NCBI RefSeq assembly: GCF_021233055.1
Contig: NZ_CP089545.1
Coordinates: 1 to 64,000 of the forward strand
DNA: 64,000 nt
Direction: 5' to 3'
From: Spirosoma oryzicola
Lineage (GTDB): Bacteria > Bacteroidota > Bacteroidia > Cytophagales > Spirosomataceae
The position numbers were made by a program, and so were the translations under genes. This document shows positions 44,501-47,284 of this stretch, in pieces; the stretch's first letter is position 1, and every line of letters begins with the position of its first letter. A model generated the notes under the pieces. It was given only the letters and a program-made list of their open reading frames with translations. It ran no database searches and had not been told where the DNA came from.

Positions 44501-47284
44501 CACCGTTCCTGTCGTCGTATTAGTACCCTGAGCACCAATATCATAACTAACGGAACGCTGCCCAGCAGGACAAGTCGTATTTGGTAAACTTACACAGGTA
44601 TAAACCGGGTAGGTCGCAGCATCTACAGAGAAGGAAGTAGCTTTGGTTAACAACTGGACGTACCGAGCACTGATTGGTAAAACAATCGAGTTAGTTCCTG
44701 CAATTGTTCTGCCGGTTAACTGACCTATGTTTGTGAACGGTCCGGTGGATGTATTCCCTACCAACACCTGCAACGGGGCCGTGGTGTTAGCTGAGTAATA
44801 CGTCACGTTGAGGGGCGTTCCAGCCTGTATTACGTCACCCATATCAAGCACCAATGAGGCATTAGCGCTCAGCGCTGCGAGCGCTCCATCCGCGCTACCC
44901 GCGACGAAAGTCGGATTAGAAACAGTACCCGTCGAAGCACCGACTCCTTGAGCGCCAACCTCATAACTTGCTGACTGCTGCCCAGCAGGACAGGTAGTTG
45001 AGATAGGCGTGATACACTGGTTGACCGTTCGGGTAATGGCATCGATAGAGTAGCCTGTCACACTCGTTCGCACTTGTACATACTGCGCGTCGAAAGGCAA
45101 GGGGATGAAATAAGTTGTCCTAGCCGTACTACCGGGAACCTGCGCGATATTTGTATAAGGCCCGGCCGCTGAGGTTGCAATAAGCACCTGCATTGGGGCC
45201 GACGTGTTGACCGAAGAATAGGTGATGTTTATACCATCACCTGCGGTAAGTGGCACCCCCAAATCCAGAGTCAACGAGGAGTTTACTGTCAAGGATGTCA
45301 GCGCACCATCGGTTACACCCAGTGCATTGGCTGTAGAACTGACGGTCCCAGTGGTACCAGCAACGGCTACTGAGCCCACCTCATAACTGACGGACTCCTG
45401 CCCGGCTGTTGTACAACTAGCGGGATTGTTGACACATAAGTAAACTGTATTCGTTATCGCATCCAGTGAGTAGGCAGTACCCGTTGTTTGCACTTGTACA
45501 TACCGAGCATCAAGAGGCAATACTAATGATGCAGTGGTAGCAACGGTGCTAGGCGGCACTTGGCCGACGTTTGTATAAGGCCCTAAAAAGTTAGTTGCTA
45601 CGAGAATCTGTAACGGGGAAGTCGTGTTTGCCGAGAAGTAGTTTATATTCAAACTATTACCCGCTGAAATAACACGCTCCATGTCAAGAGTAATTCCAGT
45701 AGATGTACCGATCGTAGCATACACGCCATCCGGGGTAAATCCTGAACTAGTACTACTCGTAACATTACCATAGTTTACACTTGGGGAATTTGACGCACCA
45801 ATTTCGTAGTTGACTGATTGTTGACCACTTGGACAAACGGTGACAGGTGTGGCAACACAGACATTTTCGAGTCGAGTTATTGCATCAAGGCTATAGTCAG
45901 TACCAATCGTTCGAACTCGTACGTACTGCGCGTTGATTGGTAAGGTTAACGTAACTGTTGACGTACTTGTGTTAGGATCTAGCTGACCAATGTATACGTA
46001 GGGCCCTCCGACATTAGTAGCTACTAATATCTGTGCTGGTGCATTGTTATTAGTCGATGAATAAACAAAGGATATTTCACCACCAGCGCTAACAGCACTA
46101 CCCATATTAAGCGTTACTGTTGAATTGGCATTGATTACAGCAAATAGGCCATCAGGAGGGCCTGTGCTATTGGTAACGTCTACAACGGTACCCGTTTGTC
46201 CATTAATACCTTCGGCTCCGACTGGATAGCTGATCTGCTGTAATCCAGTAGCACAAGTAACTGATTGTGGGCTAATACAACGATAAACGGAATATGTCAC
46301 CGCATCCAAATTGAGCCCAGTTGCCGTTGTTGTCAATCTGACATATTTTGCATTAAAAGGCAAAAGCACATTACTGGTCGTTGTGATTGACGAAGTAACT
46401 GGCAGTTGGGCTACATTGGTAAAAGTTACGTTGTCAGTAGACACTAATACTTGTATTGGCGCAGTGGAATTACTAGTAGAGTACGTAAAAACTAAGTTGT
46501 TTCCCGCTGCTACAACGTTACCCATATCCAGAGTGATACCTGAATTGGCCGTGACAGAGGCTAGCAAGCCATCGGGCGCTCCTGTACTGTTATTACCGTT
46601 TGTTACACCACCCGTTGTGCTATTGACAGAGCTTGCTCCTGCTGGATACGTTGCTATTTGCTGGCTACCCGTACAGACTGGCGCTGGATTATTAACACAA
46701 CGGTAAACGGGATAAGCAACAGCATCTACACTGTAAGCAGTACCAGTGGCTACAAGCTGGACGTATTGTGCATCCACTGGTAGTGTCAGACTCGTAGTAC
46801 TTAAGTATAGATTACTTCCTGTCAGTTGGGCAATGTTAGTCCAAGGTCCATCAACATCTGAGGCCACCAGAACTTGCAAAGGTGCGGTCGCATTGGCTGG
46901 TCGAAAGGTAACGTTTAAATTACCTCCCACAGGCACAACTTGCCCCAGATCTAATGTAAGTGTTGAGTTCGTATTAACTGTTGCTACGTTACCATCAGGG
47001 ACGTTAAGTGCACTGGCACTGCTAGCAACGGTACCAGTCGATGCGCTTACCGCACCTGCTCCAACGAAATAGCCCGTCAGAATTTGGTTGGCATCGCAAG
47101 CAGGAATTTGCGCTTTAAGCAGTAATGGGGTAAGGATAAGTCCAATAATAACCGCTGCTCGCCGGGATTTCTGACTTATCAAAAAGGCAAAAAGCCAGAG
47201 CATTGTTATCCGACTGGCACTAGTTTGACTGATGCTACGGATGGCGTTAACAAGAAACGGCGTGTATCGTACAAATGTCTTCAT
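14231..47284 (-). CDS. Giant (11,017 aa) multidomain surface adhesin with type IX secretion type B sorting domain
   Basis: One uninterrupted frame of 33,054 bp. Architecture by approximate residue: signal segment (1-58, ending LLLKA); eleven ~140-aa modules (60-1600); an SdrD_B-like domain (NGIRNSNEQGVGGV, about 1605) and a propeller-like region with FSTDGKTLYVVN (about 1700-2150); SdrD_B domains with Ca-loop motifs such as DANKNGIQDAGE (2150-2420); Cys-paired cassettes (2420-2910); SdrD_B array (2910-4450); SprB repeats (4450-4600); six further cassettes (4600-6120); more of the same types (to 6500); SprB superunits (6500-8085); cassettes, a DUF11 repeat and Ig-like repeats (8085-9800); a PKD-like and further modules (9800-10140); DUF11 repeats (10140-10925); and a gliding-motility C-terminal domain (about 10928-11017, FIPEGFSPNGDGVNDVF, VYNRWGQMVY). 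The C-terminal domain directs export and surface attachment by the type IX system. A fibre-like adhesin role is inferred from SprB. The repeat content makes exact length sensitive to assembly. Confidence 0.93.
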   Translation of the reverse strand: MKTFVRYTPFLVNAIRSISQTSASRITMLWLFAFLISQKSRRAAVIIGLILTPLLLKAQIPACDANQILTGYFVGAGAVSASTGTVASSASALNVPDGNVATVNTNSTLTLDLGQVVPVGGNLNVTFRPANATAPLQVLVASDVDGPWTNIAQLTGSNLYLSTTSLTLPVDAQYVQLVATGTAYSVDAVAYPVYRCVNNPAPVCTGSQQIATYPAGASSVNSTTGGVTNGNNSTGAPDGLLASVTANSGITLDMGNVVAAGNNLVFTYSTSNSTAPIQVLVSTDNVTFTNVAQLPVTSSITTTSNVLLPFNAKYVRLTTTATGLNLDAVTYSVYRCISPQSVTCATGLQQISYPVGAEGINGQTGTVVDVTNSTGPPDGLFAVINANSTVTLNMGSAVSAGGEISFVYSSTNNNAPAQILVATNVGGPYVYIGQLDPNTSTSTVTLTLPINAQYVRVRTIGTDYSLDAITRLENVCVATPVTVCPSGQQSVNYEIGASNSPSVNYGNVTSSTSSGFTPDGVYATIGTSTGITLDMERVISAGNSLNINYFSANTTSPLQILVATNFLGPYTNVGQVPPSTVATTASLVLPLDARYVQVQTTGTAYSLDAITNTVYLCVNNPASCTTAGQESVSYEVGSVAVAGTTGTVSSTANALGVTDGALTSLTVNSSLTLDLGVPLTAGDGINITYSSVNTSAPMQVLIATSAAGPYTNIAQVPGSTARTTYFIPLPFDAQYVQVRTSVTGYSIDAITRTVNQCITPISTTCPAGQQSASYEVGAQGVGASTGTVSNPTFVAGSADGALAALSANASLVLDMGDVIQAGTPLNVTYYSANTTAPLQVLVGNTSTGPFTNIGQLTGRTIAGTNSIVLPISARYVQLLTKATSFSVDAATYPVYTCVSLPNTTCPAGQRSVSYDIGAQGTNTTTGTVANGTNLIGVPDGTVANIAANSSQVIDMGSVVTAGNTLYVTYSSANSTAPMQVLVATNLGGPYTNIDQLPGSTSRTEKGVLLPINARYVKFQTTATAFSPDAVVYPSYSCVTPPSTTCAAGQQLVSYPVGTQGAGATTGTVSGATNAVGPLNGTVATLAANSSLILDLGSTITGGNIVNVTYSSTNSAAPLQILVATDVAGPWTNIAQAPGATVNSTYSLFLPFDARYIQVQTTGTPYNVDAVSYTSYSCITTPVTSCTGGQQSVSYQAGASGVGATTGTVATATNIVGNRNGTVATLSANSSLILDLGSTVSAGNQLYVTYATSGTTTAPLQILVATSAGGPFVNIGQLSSSPTYVTRNITLPTDAQYVQVQTSGTPYLIDAVTYPVYACVSSVVTSCTGNQQSVSYQTGAQIVGATTGTVTNTQNATGSPDGAIASLAANSSIVLNLGSTIKGGNYLAFTYYSANTTAPLQILVATNANGPWINIEQLNGSVAATTSYVLLPVDAQFVQIQTTGTAYSLDAVTYPKYSCVTSPSDLCGPGQEVTSFNQGATGTNGITGTVTTPTNAVGTADGTFASLGANSSLTVDFGSVVAGGSSLNVTYRSVDQTAPLQVLVATNLGGPYTNIGQMTPSSSTVITTMNTLTLPVNARYVQLVTKATSFSVDAVTHPVYNCVSSGNTSGIVFLDGNVNGIRNSNEQGVGGVTVKAYNASGTLVGTTTTSYGNPTLNIPSGYYNFNNLATGQPYRLEFSALNRPELVSSTEGPDNGTSIQFVLGATQGHDYGLYVPSTVCSFNDNPRVVAGTGLSNYDYSVSSYNYYDRGVANGTNYPTAASRNSDLTAAQVGVPLGLAAQKGSNLVYMSPISSDVAGVFPMAPGGSSAIYIANYNSPNGSQTYQNNKLLVRLSDLGINVGPTTAALGGNTFGVQGLGGMDFSTDGKTLYVVNMYNRSLVQLDISNVNYATLPASKPTSATTLTPPASLANCSGGIWRPAALRQFGGKLYMGGVCDASISQNNGSLKAVIVSYDPATNTWKQELAYPLNFTGGGTSVSVNANGYTPVHWATAATNTSQVIQPVVIDLAFADNGLMVIGTTNRLAYGSTTTGNQTGYVLGAWKDANGNYALENAGVLGPYTTGVNITPIPTGGPGGKFFFRQSARVPGHNYQFNGGLFIKSGTNEVVAGYTDPAGPYSMGSTYMSLTNGTQLYGTGLTYGQKISRITGTQQVCDATPSIEIGNRVWADANKNGIQDAGEPPLAGVIVQLADESGNIIATNVTDNEGNYIFSNQPGRISNGSEKYGIQLTQRTKYVLSIPSMGSDISTAGISLTAVTIAPGETAGNINTGSTITNNDAFLVGGVPSITLVTGADGDNNHTYDFGFIPPAMVGDYVWYDTDKDGQQDAGEQGVKNVTVELINATTGAVVSTTMTDGNGKYLFTNVEPGQYVVKFTAPTGTTFTVPNTGPQDTNSKVTSSTGNVGTTSPFSITASQQLLSIDAGIIPVVCEKPVLTVGNPACTGTGSYSVAIYSSTSMVTASAGSVDAANRRITGIAVGSPVSITAMTGAGCMNISMVASPAACPANPPTDPNDPTVCVQPRLTVGQPLCNGSSYSVSYTLDGVASLSVSAGSVNAASHTVENIPLGTNLVISAATSGTCMSSVSVVAPTTCPPCENPAISLSGPVCSTGAVGTYVVNYTLTAGASLSVSAGVAANGVISGIPSGQVLSLTVLSGSCTPKIVTVSPATCPVVCEKPVLTVGNPACTGTGSYSVSFYSSTSMVTASAGSVDAANRRITGIAVGSPVSITAMTGAGCMNISMVASPAACPANPPTDPNDPTVCVQPRLTVGQPLCNGSSYSVSYTLDGVASLSVSAGSVNAASHTVENIPLGTNLVISAATSGTCMSSVSVVAPTTCPPCENPAISLSGPVCSTGAVGTYVVNYTLTAGASLSVSAGVAANGVISGIPSGQVLSLTVLSGSCTPKIVTVSPGNCSPTASIGDYVWNDINRNGIQDASDTPLANVLVTLYVNGVASATTVTSSTGAYSFTGLTGGSSTSYSVGFTTPAGYTATLANQGGDDTKDSDVDPVTGRTQSVTLAPGENNSTLDAGFYSPTASIGDYVWNDTNGNGIQDADERGIPNVPVTLYVNGVASATTVTSSTGAYSFTGLTGGSSTSYSVGVSPPAGYTATLPNQGSDPTKDSNLNPATGQTASFTLAPGETNNTIDVGLYSPKASLGDYVWLDANRNGQQDGGETGVSSVTVVLHNATTGAVVSTTTTNGSGNYLFTNLDAGSYYVVFTAPSGMTFTAANVGSDATDSDVASTTGASGSTGVYSLSAGESNLTVDAGLVPLQATIGDYVWNDTNGNGIQDADERGIPNVPVTLYVNGVASQTVLTSSTGAYSFTGLTGGSSTSYSVGVSPPAGYTATLPNQGSDPTKDSNLNPATGQTASFTLAPGETNNTIDVGLYSPKASLGDYVWLDANRNGQQDGGETGVSSVTVVLHNATTGAVVSTTTTNGSGNYLFTNLDAGSYYVVFTAPSGMTFTAANVGSDATDSDVASTTGASGSTGVYSLSAGESNLTVDAGLVPLQATIGDYVWNDTNGNGIQDADERGIPNVPVTLYVNGVASQTVLTSSTGAYSFTGLTGGSSTSYSVGVSPPAGYTATLPNQGSDPTKDSNLNPATGQTASFTLAPGETNNTIDVGLYSPKASLGDYVWLDANRNGQQDGGETGVSSVTVVLHNATTGAVVSTTTTNGSGNYLFTNLDAGSYYVVFTAPSGMTFTAANVGSDATDSDVASTTGASGSTGVYSLSAGESNLTVDAGLVPLQATIGDYVWNDTNGNGIQDADERGIPNVPVTLYVNGVASQTVLTSSTGAYSFTGLTGGSSTSYSVGVSPPAGYTATLPNQGSDPTKDSNLNPATGQTASFTLAPGETNNTIDVGLYSPKASLGDYVWLDANRNGQQDGGETGVSSVTVVLHNATTGAVVSTTTTNGSGNYLFTNLDAGSYYVVFTAPSGMTFTAANVGSDATDSDVASTTGASGSTGVYSLSAGESNLTVDAGLVPLQATIGDYVWNDTNGNGIQDADERGIPNVPVTLYVNGVASQTVLTSSTGAYSFTGLTGGSSTSYSVGVSPPAGYTATLPNQGSDPTKDSNLNPATGQTASFTLAPGETNNTIDVGLYSPKASLGDYVWLDANRNGQQDGGETGVSSVTVVLHNATTGAVVSTTTTNGSGNYLFTNLDAGSYYVIFTAPSGMTFTAANVGSDATDSDVASTTGASGSTGVYSLSAGESNLTVDAGLIPLQATIGDFVWNDTNQNGIQDADERGIPNVPVTLYVNGVASATTVTSSTGAYSFTGLTGGSSTSYSVGVSPPAGYTATLPNQGSDPTKDSNLNPATGQTASFTLAPGETNNTIDVGLYSPKASLGDYVWLDANRNGQQDGGETGVSSVTVVLHNATTGAVVSTTTTNGSGNYLFTNLDAGSYYVVFTAPSGMTFTAANVGSDATDSDVASTTGASGSTGVYSLSAGESNLTVDAGLIPICSTINILATVNNVKCTATATGTISITATGGTQPYTYLWSNNTTNKDLVNVSTGVYSVVVTDANNCKSDPRSFTITEPTPITAVVQPTSALCPDNTGGTLTVTSISGGTAPYNLVWSTGATQVYSLTGLSGGAYTLTVTDANNCLAIVPAVVSKPDCPTVCQKPVLTVGNPACTGSASYSISFYSSVASVTANVGTVSGGRIINIPVNTPVSVTAVGGGGCVSIETVYPPVSCTPPGQNDCTQPRLTVGQPICNGSTYTVSYTLDGPGSLSVNAGSINVANHTIENIAVSTNLIISASSGSCVTGISVTSPARCDDPCENPAISLSGPVCSTGAVGTYVVNYTLTAGTTVRVSSGQAANGIISGVASGVPLSLTVSASGCGDKVVTVPPATCPVVVCEKPVLTVGNPACTGTGSYSVSFYSSTSMVTASAGSVDVANWRITGIPVGSPVSVSASNGLGCVSVLSVASPTICPPTPTDCVQPRLTVGQPLCNGNTYSVSYTLDGVASLSVSAGRINAASHTVENIPLGTNLVISAATSSTCMSSVSVVAPTTCPPCENPAISLSGPVCSTGAVGTYVVNYTLTAGASLSVSAGVAANGVISGIPSGQVLSLTVLSGSCTPKIVTVSPATCPVVCEKPVLTVGNPACTGTGSYSVSFYSSSQAITASAGTISGNSVINIPLGSPVSVSASNGLGCVSVLSVASPTICPPTPTDCVQPRLTVGQPLCNGSSYSVSYTLDGVGSVSVNAGTMSGNSVINIPLGTNLVISAATSSTCMSSVSVVAPTTCPPCENPAISLSGPVCSTGAVGTYVVNYTLTAGATVRVSSGQAANGVISGVASGVPLSLTVSASGCGDKVVTVPPATCPVVVCEKPVLTVGNPACTGTGSYSVSFYSSTSMVTASAGSVDVANWRITGIPVGSPVSVSASNGLGCVSVLSVASPTICPPTPTDCVQPRLTVGQPLCNGNTYSVSYTLDGVASVSVNAGRINVASHTVENIPLGTNLVISAATSGTCMSSVSVVTPTTCPPCENPAISLSGPVCSTGAVGTYVVNYTLTAGASLSVSAGVAANGVISGIPSGQVLSLTVLSGSCTPKIVTVSPATCPVVCEKPVLTVGNPACTGTGSYSVSFYSSSQAITASAGTISGNSVINIPLGSPVSVSASNGLGCVSVLSVASPTICPPTPTDCVQPRLTVGQPLCNGNTYSVSYTLDGVASVSVNAGRINVASHTVENIPLGTNLVISAATSGTCMSSVSVVTPTTCPPCENPAISLSGPVCSTGAVGTYVVNYTLTAGASLSVSAGVAANGVISGIPSGQVLSLTVLSGSCTPKIVTVSPATCPVVCEKPVLTVGNPACTGTGSYSVSFYSSSQAITASAGSVDVANWRITGIPVGSPVSVSASNGLGCVSVLSVASPTICPPTPTDCVQPRLTVGQPLCNGNTYSVSYTLDGVASVSVNAGRINVASHTVENIPLGTNLVISAATSGTCMSSVSVVTPTTCPPCENPAISLSGPVCSTGAVGTYVVNYTLTAGATVRVSSGQAANGVISGVASGVPLSLTVSASGCGDKVVTVPPATCPVVVCEKPVLTVGNPACTGTGSYSVSFYSSTSMVTASAGSVDVANWRITGIPVGSPVSVSASNGLGCVSVLSVASPAECPPKELCPSELKLTVGQPLCNNNGTYTISYTLDGPGSVSVNVGTIVGNLVTNIPSTTDLVVSARISADCPITSYTVTHPNCPIDPPCTNPAITLSGPACAGDGSTYVVNYIVTTGTSVSASAGVVNNGVISGIPLGQPLSLTIIAPNSCTIKMVRVPSAVCPPVCRKPILMVGNVSCTGANSYSVVFTSSVANVTANAGVVNVAAGTITNIPLGTAVTVTASAGAGCMNSQTVASPVDCNCPLPQLTVGQPVCSGDGFYTVSYTLERPASLSVSAGSVVGNTVTNIPAGVDVVISAWLNTSCLTSITVAKQDCRRNIPTCENPGITLSGPVCATDGRATYAVNYTLTAATTLAANAGVVSNGTISSIPLSQVFSLTITKSGCTPEIVSVRPPARCVMPVPCIPIGLNTGVALTTCGQANGAASVVVNVGSGTAPYMYQWTNASGTAISSASIVTGLAPGRYMITVTDANGCQGTNSVLINSSNGPLLTTSVTNTGCGQANGSAQVIVRGGSGSYRYQWISAAGTTVGSTSAIAGLAGGIYTVQVTDAGGCSSLTTVTVGTSNPVQLSTQVQSAACGQSTGSATVTASGGIGNYTYQWRNAAGVVVATTSSLTSATSGSYTILVTDAASCSSVATVNINNLPGPAVNGVVTNVLCKGATSGAISLNVTGGTPPVSYLWSNGKTDANLTGVSAGIYTVTVRDNNGCQTIESFTVTQPTEIVAQIERTDATCFVPGSVTVVSTEGGKAPYRYSWSPGGSTATSLTGLTGGNYTLTVTDDNGCQAIAVASIVTPTDCATACTLPGINIGITRANCGQSNGILVAYVTPGSGTAPFTYQWTNATGSSVGSTSAVSGLAPGQYTVVVTDSKGCTGTNTVGLGSDSGLSLTASVLANTSCGQTNGSARVTVSGGSGSYTYRWTNASGTVISTGADLLNVGPGVYSVQVSDGVNRCSSMTSVVIGTSSPINLISQVQPATCGQSTGTASVTASGGSGTYTYRWTNANGAVVSTGATLSNAASGSYTVVVSDVAGCSTFVVLTINNTTAPVVSGTVSNVQCNGSATGSVVLTVTGGTPPVAYQWSNGTTNKDLTGVVAGVYTVTVRDVGGCQSVQSFTISQPSEIVAEINPTNATCNALGSVSLVSVNGGKAPYRYSWTNAAGAVVATTGSLTGLTGGNYTLTVTDDNGCQAIAVASIVTPTDCATACTLPGINIGITRANCGQSNGILVAYVTPGSGTAPFTYQWTNATGSSVGSTSAVSGLAPGQYTVVVTDSKGCTGTNTVGLGSDSGLSLTASVLANTSCGQTNGSARVTVSGGSGSYTYRWTNAAGAVVSTSATLANAPAGIYTVQVDAGGCSSLTSVTIGTSNPLQLSTQVQSAACGAATGSASVSVSGGSGSYTYRWTNAAGAVVSTSDTLSNAASGSYTVVVGDGSGCSSSAVVSINNTTAPVVSGTVSNVQCNGSATGAVVLTVSGGSGGYSYVWSNGTTSKDLSGVVAGVYTVTVRDGGGCQRVQSFTISQPSEIVVVVQPSPATCTNLSGGSVSLVSVNGGSGNYSYSWSPGGSTATSLSGLTGGVYTLTVTDAKGCKAMAIATVVTPTDCATACALPGINVGITLASCGQANGVAVVNINPGSGTAPYRYQWTNANGTVIGSDNNTISGLLAGSYKVLVTDSKGCTATKEVNVGSTSGVSLSASVLTNTSCGQANGSASVSVSGGSGSYTYRWTNASGTVVSTGSALVSAPAGVYTVQVSDASGCSSLTSVTIGTSNPLQLSTQIQSAACGAATGSASVSVSGGSGSYTYRWTNATGAVVSTSATLSNAASGSYTVVVGDGSGCSSSAVVSINNTTAPVVSGTVSNVQCNGSATGAVVLTVSGGSGGYSYVWSNGTTSKDLSGVVAGVYTVTVRDGGGCQRVQSFTISQPSEIVVVVQPSPATCTTPGSVSLVSVNGGSGNYSYSWSPGGSTATSLTNLTAGAYTLMVTDANGCKAIAIATVTSSCTTVCEKPQLTVESPICNGNTYSVGFLSSVANVTANAGTVSGNTITGIPVGTAVVVTATQSAGCVSTLTVNSPASCPPNPPCTQPQLSVGQPICNGTSYLVSFNAVGGTVSVNAGTISGNSVVNIPSGTNLTITATNGVCVNTVNVASLNCGGPQCENPAISLSAPYCDASGSGNYQLNYTLVNGASVKASAGTVSNGVISNLSSGRPVSLTVSLAGCTDKVITVPAFTCEKICEKPVLTVESPICNGNTYSVGFSSSVANVTANAGTVSGNTITGIPVGTAVVVTATQSAGCVSTLTVNSPASCPPNPPCTTPALSVGQPICAGNNTYSVSFDATGGTVSVNAGTVSGNTVINIPSGTNLAITATNGTCVNTINVTAVSCPGPKCENPAISLSAPVCDATGSRTYHVNYTLVNGASVKASAGTVSNGVISGIPSGRPVSLTVSLAGCADKVISLAGATCPPTPTPEPVLDLSKQVSKTNARLGEVVTYTVTLVNKGTVPATNVLVQESMSAGLALVPGSIATTTGTYTIGSPSLWTIDNLPAGATATLTFSASLTQAGVVYNTVAIPGDTATVCTTVPVKVCKGAPINVALSAPAGYSSYQWYRNGTLISAATSNTYTATQLGEFTVHVNQGQCPNGSCCPIIIEEETGVAYTLASQTPTCIGNQPQANGSVTINGLDNTPGSFRYAVTAGNSFTLTNPATQPVPANGVIITNAAGGQTYTVRVFNGGGCWQDQTVTVANPNCSCSAEPPTIACAITQLCKGGTTTLTATGCAGGTIIWSDGKTGTTIFATPSATTTYTARCVLGNNCTSGASNAITITVLDPKAPTITASASTVCPGSSVTLTASGCTGGTIEWSEGAQKGNSIVVNPNTRTTYTAQCRMGGCLSSPGTKTLEMGSDMPAPTLTSSVTGVCPGGSAILTVTGCEGTPVWSHTTATGTSLVVTPTAGNNTYWVYCKNGACTSKASSVLTINVITPTAPRITASADTICVKGQVTLTAADCGGTVKWSTGQTGTSITVQPEATISYLAYCQTDACLSNASNAVKVTVVNPVAPIVKASKLLVCSGEAVELTATGCTGIVQWHGINQQGSTVVIYPTQTAEYYATCKQGACESPASNKVRVTVNSSGGTPPTISASSPNTCSGGTVSLTATGCAGGTIKWSDGQTGSVVTVTPTTASHEYYALCQVGTACGSSKSNVININVTSTPTPTVVCSTDSICVGETVTLTAQNCTGTPRWSTGETTSSIVVSPTVTTGYTVQCSDANCTSPSSKTYTITVVTVPLPTLTASATAVEPGGTVTLTASGCPGEIIWSANDINGNNKGAILVVRPEGTQTYYAQCKFHDCLSDPSLTITINKGDCVVQAGTLKAVSPTVCASTSSTVVVAAAPNGGLLQPEGYSVLYVLTKGTERIVQQMAATPSFTVGAETADYTIHTLVYKAQATDKNYLNLSAIQAGISTGADLLRLITDQKVCAALDLTGAKIAVRYVAPPKLLAGPSLTVCSGSEATLTALGCEGGTITWSDGSIGHSIKKTIHADLWLMATCTLDGCTSAQSASIDVHLGTPNIPAIATNTPAICTSETVSLTATGCTGGTYIWSDPASTTGSVLTVTPTATTEYRVKCKLGQCESNWSAANTITVGTPAAPTVSLAGSGVNTGVCAGTPVTLVAEGCLATSEVIWSTGQIGRSITVTPTATVTYTARCRNSTNCSSTASNPVTVTLMNTVAAPTVVDKTNTCPFTTVDLSSAVTSKPVTTGGTFAYYTDATLKTPVANPAAVGSGTYYVVEKTTNGCSSQPVAIHVQITTCQEQTPCDEKNPATADAGADASICAAKTYQLAGKMGGSAKTAHWTTSGSGSFDNAYALNAVYTASAGDILAGTVTLTLSASAGSVNCPVATDQLVLSIQGSSAVPVVSILGSTKFCAGDSVTLRAPAGATSYKWNTNATTQSIVVKTGGSYSVQVLDAGGCSSVKSADVVVDVAAPLAPPLVHNLRNECPAKIVDLTKGLSSTSVGSSYIYRICECNTSNIVMRPDSVCEGTYWVVEKGPTGCLSAPSKIEVKVFNCAADTLNTDVRITKLASTAYVSNGAPVSYTVTVTNAGPHTAKNIDVRDVLPAGLSLVYASPTSYSVSNGVIKQRIDSLKVGESRQLVYAAHVIKKGQAIVNTAEVTYLDNKDLNGANNSSSVTVRDTSAARTGVIGLAKAVVGTPRAVGDSLIRVSYGFVVTNFGDDTLQNVHVTDDLARVFAPNTIREVLVRASDAKLVPEFSWTTGTGTNTQPGLTTSLLPGGSQHFTIDVTLKRALGNTSKSFNNTAYVSALSHGVTVADSSVAGINPDPDNDGNPVNNTGATSFTLGVSAPTGPGIGVALAVIKIQPQADNSYNVTYKATVKNVGNVNLTNVSLSDSLIRAFSAPASYAVVGKPVVGAGSTLVANTSYDGHTQPDLLARASSLAVGVQDTILITVNVKPNGAVGPFYASATAVGLTPANQAVTDISNTGLDPKPEGSTPTGVRFDLPSALLGVAKSVGTPALVQAGIYDIPYTITLSNMGQLPLYNVQVVDNLSQTFGHGALIVDNRIHLTTDTGLKADTLYTGQGLVTKMLVDSLSSLPVGTSRQVSFTVRVNAKNADALTFYNTAYATAQTAEGRAVADTSTAGTNPDPANTLDPRTSNLPTPVSLNQLLTGSYIGVAMAVADTARQPNGSYNVTYQIVLQNFGPDTLTKVSVSDSLTKVFNGQTGARYTVVKAPITSSTGSQLVVNPHFDGDSQPQLVLGEPGSVLLPGVVDTIRVVVNVTSSGNTSTFLNSVYAQAFNRTGLVDDVSTNGLIADLNGNQNPTDDNEREATPLTLPLDNSAVFIPEGFSPNGDGVNDVFVIRGMQGLTVSLEVYNRWGQMVYQNQDYQNNWNGKPNTGVTVGSDDDGLPDGTYYYIIRTSDGRRYVRYLTLNR
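14510..16860 (-). repeat. Five DUF11-type repeats near the C-terminus of the giant protein
   Basis: Five repeats of about 150 aa start with motifs such as VSYTVTVTNAGPHTAKNI, VSYGFVVTNFGDDTLQNV, VTYKATVKNVGNVNLTNV, IPYTITLSNMGQLPLYNV and VTYQIVLQNFGPDTLTKV. DUF11 units are beta-sandwich stalk domains. A sixth, more canonical copy lies at about 21300-21640. Confidence 0.8.
17880..20815 (-). repeat. About eleven Ig-like Cys-containing repeats (~85 aa) in the giant protein
   Basis: Each unit follows the pattern APTITAS-x-xVCPGSSVTLTA-x-GC-x-GG-x-IWS-x-G, then a YxAxC strand. Two to three cysteines recur at fixed positions, suggesting an internal disulfide in each. The copies are diverged at DNA level, unlike the tandem array at 33.9-38.2 kb. 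Confidence 0.75.
23040..27790 (-). repeat. Four ~1.2-kb superunits of SprB-type repeats in the giant protein
   Basis: SprB-like units (for example GGSGSYTYRWTNASG, then GVYTVQVSDA-x-GC) are grouped in superunits of about 400 aa that begin with CALPGINVGIT or CTLPGINIGIT. DNA of neighbouring superunits matches at an offset of about 1,200 bp (23253 with 24453; 25075 with 26281). Stretches of several hundred bases are almost identical, which points to recent duplication. A further short SprB stretch lies at about 33480-33920. Confidence 0.85.
28930..33475 (-). repeat. Array of six Cys-paired ~236-aa cassettes in the giant protein
   Basis: Each cassette has three related subunits in fixed order: CEKPVLTVGNPACTG, CVQPRLTVGQPLCNG and CENPAISLSGPVCSTG. 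DNA periods between equivalent points are 708, 702, 711, 696 and 711 bp (29403, 30111, 30813, 31524, 32220, 32931). Copies differ in patches, as if segments had been shuffled between them. No known domain family was recognised for the subunits. Confidence 0.85.
33944..38209 (-). repeat. Six tandem 711-bp repeats, each encoding two SdrD_B-like domains
   Basis: Copies start at 33944, 34655, 35366, 36077, 36788 and 37499, exactly 711 bp (237 codons) apart. Each encodes one IGDYVWNDTNGNGIQD domain and one LGDYVWLDANRNGQQD domain, both with calcium-loop motifs. The inner copies appear identical over their length by eye; the outer copies show a few changes near their ends (for example ATIGDFVWNDTNQNG in the last unit of the protein). 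Confidence 0.95.
38560..40020 (-). repeat. Two Cys-paired cassettes with 729-bp period
   Basis: The same three-subunit cassette as at 28.9-33.5 kb, present twice with a 729-bp period (38730 and 39459). The extra length comes mainly from a short NPPTDPNDPT linker. These lie on the N-terminal side of the SdrD_B array, so the array is bracketed by the same cassette type. Confidence 0.85.
42490..47110 (-). repeat. Eleven N-terminal ~140-aa modules of an unrecognised type in the giant protein
   Basis: Units open with a Cys and a motif like CPAGQQSVSYEVGAQG. They continue with DG-x-A-x-L-x-ANSSL-x-LDLG, APLQVLVATN-x-GGPYTNI and LP-x-DARYVQVQT, and end with SVDAVTYPVY-x-C. The pattern suggests a jelly-roll-like beta sandwich similar in outline to discoidin or carbohydrate-binding folds, but I cannot assign a named family. 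Copies are diverged in DNA and protein. Confidence 0.8.
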
